Part shown: one piece after another, positions 61,898-64,000 of the stretch
Layout of the letters: every line of letters starts with the position of its first letter
How positions within the stretch are numbered: position 1 is the stretch's first letter
DNA from: JABJAG01 sp038137215
Lineage (GTDB): Bacteria; Pseudomonadota; Alphaproteobacteria; UBA6615
Assembly: GCA_038137215.1 (NCBI GenBank)
Contig: JAYQBG010000007.1
Coordinates: 1-64,000, forward strand
Length of the DNA stretch: 64,000 nucleotides
Direction of reading: 5' to 3'
Notes under the pieces: model-generated
Told to the model about the DNA's origin: nothing
Seen by the model: only the letters and a program-made list of their open reading frames with translations
Database searches by the model: none
Position numbers and translations under genes: made by a program

Positions 61898-63199
61898 ATG
61901 AGTGACTCAAAAACCGCTGGCACCGCCACCTTGACCGTCGATGGCCAGACCATCGAACTGCCAATTCTCGAAGGCACGGAAGGTCCCAAGGTCATTGATG
62001 TCCGTAAGCTCTATGCCCAGAGCGGAATGTTCACCTATGACCCCTCCTACACCTCCACGGCCAGCTGCGATTCCGCGCTGACCTATATCGACGGCGAAGT
62101 CGGGATTCTGCGCCACAGTGGCTATTCCATCGAAGAGCTGGCCGCCAACAGCAGTTTTCTGGAAGTGTGTCACCTCTTGCTCCATCGCGAACTGCCCAAC
62201 AAGCAGGAACTCGCCGATTTCGAGCATACGATCACCTATCACTCGATGATCCACGAGCAGATGCGCAATCTGTTCAGCGGGTTCCGCCGCGATGCGCATC
62301 CGATGGCCGTGATGATCGGTGTCGTCGGCGCCATGTCGGCCTTCTATCACGACTCAACAGACATCAACGATCCGCAGCAGCGCCTGATCGCATCGCATCG
62401 GCTGATCGCCAAGATGCCGACGATTGCGGCCTGGGCCTATAAATACTCTGTCGGTCAGCCCTTCCTCTATCCGCGCAACGATCTGGGCTATGCCGAGAAT
62501 TTCCTGCGCATGACGTTCGGTGTCCCGGCCGAGGAGTACAAGCCCAGCCCCGCCATCGTCGATGCGATGGACAAGATCTTCATTCTCCACGCCGATCACG
62601 AGCAGAACGCCTCGACCTCGACCGTGCGTCTGGCCGGCTCGTCGGGAGCCAACCCGTTTGCCTGCATCGCGGCCGGAATCGCGACCCTCTGGGGACCGGC
62701 CCATGGCGGCGCCAACCAGGCGGTGCTCGAGATGCTCGACCAGATCGGTCACAAGGACAATATTCCCGAGTTCCTCGAACGTGCCAAGGACAAGGACGAT
62801 CCGTTCCGTCTGATGGGTTTCGGACACCGCGTGTACAAGAACTACGACCCGCGCGCGGGCGTTCTCAAGAAATCCGCCGACGCGGTGCTTGAGGAACTTG
62901 GCGTCGAAGACGATCCGCTTCTGGAACTGGCCATGGAGCTGGAGAAGATCGCGCTGGAAGATGACTACTTCGTGGACCGCAAACTGTTCCCGAACGTCGA
63001 TTTCTACTCGGGCATCATCCTAAAGGCGATCGGCTTCCCCACCAGCATGTTCACCGTGCTGTTCGCCCTGGCCCGCACCGCTGGCTGGATCGCCCAGTGG
63101 AAGGAAATGATTGAGGATCCCGATCAGCGTATCGGACGTCCCCGTCAGCTGTTCCTGGGTGCCACCGAGCGCGACTACGTGCCCGTGGACAAGCGATAA
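61898..63199 (+). CDS. gltA: Citrate synthase
   Basis: A 433-residue type II (hexameric, NADH-sensitive type) citrate synthase. An N-terminal beta domain (TATLTVDGQTIELPILEGTEG) is followed by the catalytic core. Active-site residues lie in LHADHEQNASTSTVRL (His), MGFGHRVYKNYDPRA (His) and the NVDFYSGI segment (Asp). A GGGGAAG ribosome site precedes the ATG. A 142-base gap after gltX probably holds its promoter. Confidence 0.97.
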   Translation: MSDSKTAGTATLTVDGQTIELPILEGTEGPKVIDVRKLYAQSGMFTYDPSYTSTASCDSALTYIDGEVGILRHSGYSIEELAANSSFLEVCHLLLHRELPNKQELADFEHTITYHSMIHEQMRNLFSGFRRDAHPMAVMIGVVGAMSAFYHDSTDINDPQQRLIASHRLIAKMPTIAAWAYKYSVGQPFLYPRNDLGYAENFLRMTFGVPAEEYKPSPAIVDAMDKIFILHADHEQNASTSTVRLAGSSGANPFACIAAGIATLWGPAHGGANQAVLEMLDQIGHKDNIPEFLERAKDKDDPFRLMGFGHRVYKNYDPRAGVLKKSADAVLEELGVEDDPLLELAMELEKIALEDDYFVDRKLFPNVDFYSGIILKAIGFPTSMFTVLFALARTAGWIAQWKEMIEDPDQRIGRPRQLFLGATERDYVPVDKR

Positions 63200-63223
63200 C
63201 CGGTTTCACGAACGGTCCCGCGT

Positions 63224-63400
63224 GTGACACCAACGGAGCCTCCGGAAAACCGCGATCCCGGGCGTGTGCCCATCGCGGAAAGATGGGGACCCGTCGCCGG
63301 TCGTCAGCCCACCGGCAGCGGGCCGTCATTCCGGCGGCGCTGGCTCGCCGCAATTATCTGTATGCTGATCCTGATCGGCGTGATTGCCCTGCTGGGCTGA
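63224..63400 (+). CDS. Small C-tail-anchored membrane protein
   Basis: A GTG-started frame of 58 codons. A hydrophilic Pro/Arg-rich N-terminal part (TPTEPPENRDPGRVPIAERW) is followed by RRRW and one C-terminal helix (LAAIICMLILIGVIALLG). The positive residues before the helix predict a cytosolic N-terminus. It begins 24 bases after gltA and may be co-transcribed. Short proteins of this design often escape annotation; codon-position GC preference looks coding, but the family is unknown. Confidence 0.5.
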   Translation: MTPTEPPENRDPGRVPIAERWGPVAGRQPTGSGPSFRRRWLAAIICMLILIGVIALLG

Positions 63401-63402
63401 TG

Positions 63403-63897
63403 CTATTCCGGATCGAAGGATGAACCGTCCTTGCGGGTGAAGTTCCGCTTCCCGTCCCGCACGGCATTGGCCATGTCGATATCGGGATAAACCACATCCT
63501 CATTGATCGGGCGGTCCCCGACTTCCAGCACGACCACATCCCTGTCAGACCGGTTCACGATCACATGACCGTTGGGATTGCCCGCCGGGAACCCGGCAGC
63601 CATGCCCGCGGTGAGCGGCGTATCGCCCTCATCGGTGACCAGCGTCGCCTCGCCTTCCAGCACATAGACAAACTCGTCCTGTTCGGTGTGCCAGTGACGG
63701 GCCGAGGACTGCGCGCCCGGCTCGATCCGCAGCACATTCACGCCGAACTTGCTCAGCCCCAGTGCGGGTGACAGGCGTGAGCGGTGCCGCCCGCGCACCA
63801 ACTGATCATGGGGCGCAGGATAAGGCGTCCCGGATTCAACCGGCAGGTCTGCCGGATCGATAACCATACCCTTGCCCGCGCGTTTTTTGCCGGTCAT
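63403..63897 (-). CDS. Cupin-domain protein
   Basis: A 164-residue single-domain cupin. The first motif is near ARHWHTEQDEFVYVLEGEATLV and the second near AGFPAGNPNGHVIVNRSD, giving the His-His-Glu-His pattern of a metal site. Family members include isomerases, dioxygenases and sugar-binding proteins; none can be chosen. It lies six bases downstream of the gloA-like gene on the same strand. Confidence 0.85.
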   Translation of the reverse strand: MTGKKRAGKGMVIDPADLPVESGTPYPAPHDQLVRGRHRSRLSPALGLSKFGVNVLRIEPGAQSSARHWHTEQDEFVYVLEGEATLVTDEGDTPLTAGMAAGFPAGNPNGHVIVNRSDRDVVVLEVGDRPINEDVVYPDIDMANAVRDGKRNFTRKDGSSFDPE

Positions 63898-63903
63898 ATC
63901 GGG

Positions 63904-64000
63904 TCAGCCCTCGATCAGTTCGATCTTGTAGCCGTCCGGGTCCTCGATGAACGCGATCACAGTAGTGCCGTGTTTCATCGGGCCGGGCGCACGGGAGATG
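63904..64000 (-). CDS. gloA: Lactoylglutathione lyase, C-terminal end (partial)
   Basis: The last 32 codons of a gene that continues beyond the window. PGPMKHGTTVIAFIEDPDGY followed by KIELIEG and stop is the typical end of glyoxalase I, with the metal-binding glutamate in KIELIE. The enzyme converts the methylglyoxal-glutathione adduct to S-lactoylglutathione. Confidence 0.85.
   Translation of the reverse strand, partial: ISRAPGPMKHGTTVIAFIEDPDGYKIELIEG

Noticed and set aside
1..64000. CRISPR arrays, insertion sequences, integrases and prophage genes
   Set aside because: No spaced repeats, terminal inverted repeats or transposase-like proteins were seen. The only tRNA gene has no integrase or duplicated 3' end beside it.

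Overview
The window is a GC-rich chromosomal segment from an alphaproteobacterium. The main evidence is gene content and order: dusB-ntrB-ntrC-ntrY-ntrX-trkA-dat-hfq-hflX on one strand; a fused ispDF followed by pgpA and a cinA-type gene; tpiA-secG-pyrG-kdsA-eno-ftsB-pdhA-pdhB-pdhC-lpd-lipA-ratA, with a lipoyl domain on the E1-beta subunit; and ppiD-trpE / trpGDC-moaC-moeA-lexA-comEC-gltX-gltA. The lexA promoter carries the alphaproteobacterial SOS box GAAC-N7-GAAC. I cannot assign a genus; a Rhodospirillales-like lineage is possible but is only inferred.

Layout. 0-16 kb is a mosaic of small operons of accessory metabolism: zinc-less MDR oxidoreductases, a cyclase-family hydrolase, tRNA-Asn, two DMT permeases, an AhpD-like protein, a type III polyketide synthase operon, an enoyl-thioester-reductase-like gene, malonyl-CoA decarboxylase and a dienelactone hydrolase. 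16-30 kb holds housekeeping and nitrogen-control genes (mazG, hflX, hfq, trkA, ntrXYCB, dusB). 30-34 kb holds isoprenoid and phospholipid genes. 33.8-47.2 kb is one long minus-strand run linking triose phosphate isomerase, enolase, CTP synthase, KDO-8-P synthase, a divisome protein and the whole pyruvate dehydrogenase complex with its lipoate synthase. 47.3-63.2 kb runs mainly on the plus strand: a periplasmic folding factor, tryptophan biosynthesis, molybdenum cofactor genes, lexA, a ruined comEC, gltX and citrate synthase. The window ends inside a gloA-like gene.

The most notable theme is gene decay. A LysR regulator is cut after 16 codons and joined to the interior of a glyoxalase-like gene. 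A PAS_5-type gene has an in-frame TGA. The isoprenylcysteine-methyltransferase-like partner of the type III PKS has an amber codon at position 4. comEC carries two amber codons and at least two frame changes. TAG and TGA end intact genes nearby, so recoding is unlikely: these are either real pseudogenes or sequence errors, and raw reads would decide.

I did not find a convincing new defence or mobile system, CRISPR array, IS element or integrase. The best candidates for something undescribed are: the overlapping DMT-permease / type III PKS / methyltransferase operon; two tandem four-helix membrane paralogues overlapped between moaC and moeA; a secreted four-cysteine protein embedded in the pyruvate dehydrogenase operon; and a double-palindrome operator between a Tyr-less SDR gene and malonyl-CoA decarboxylase.
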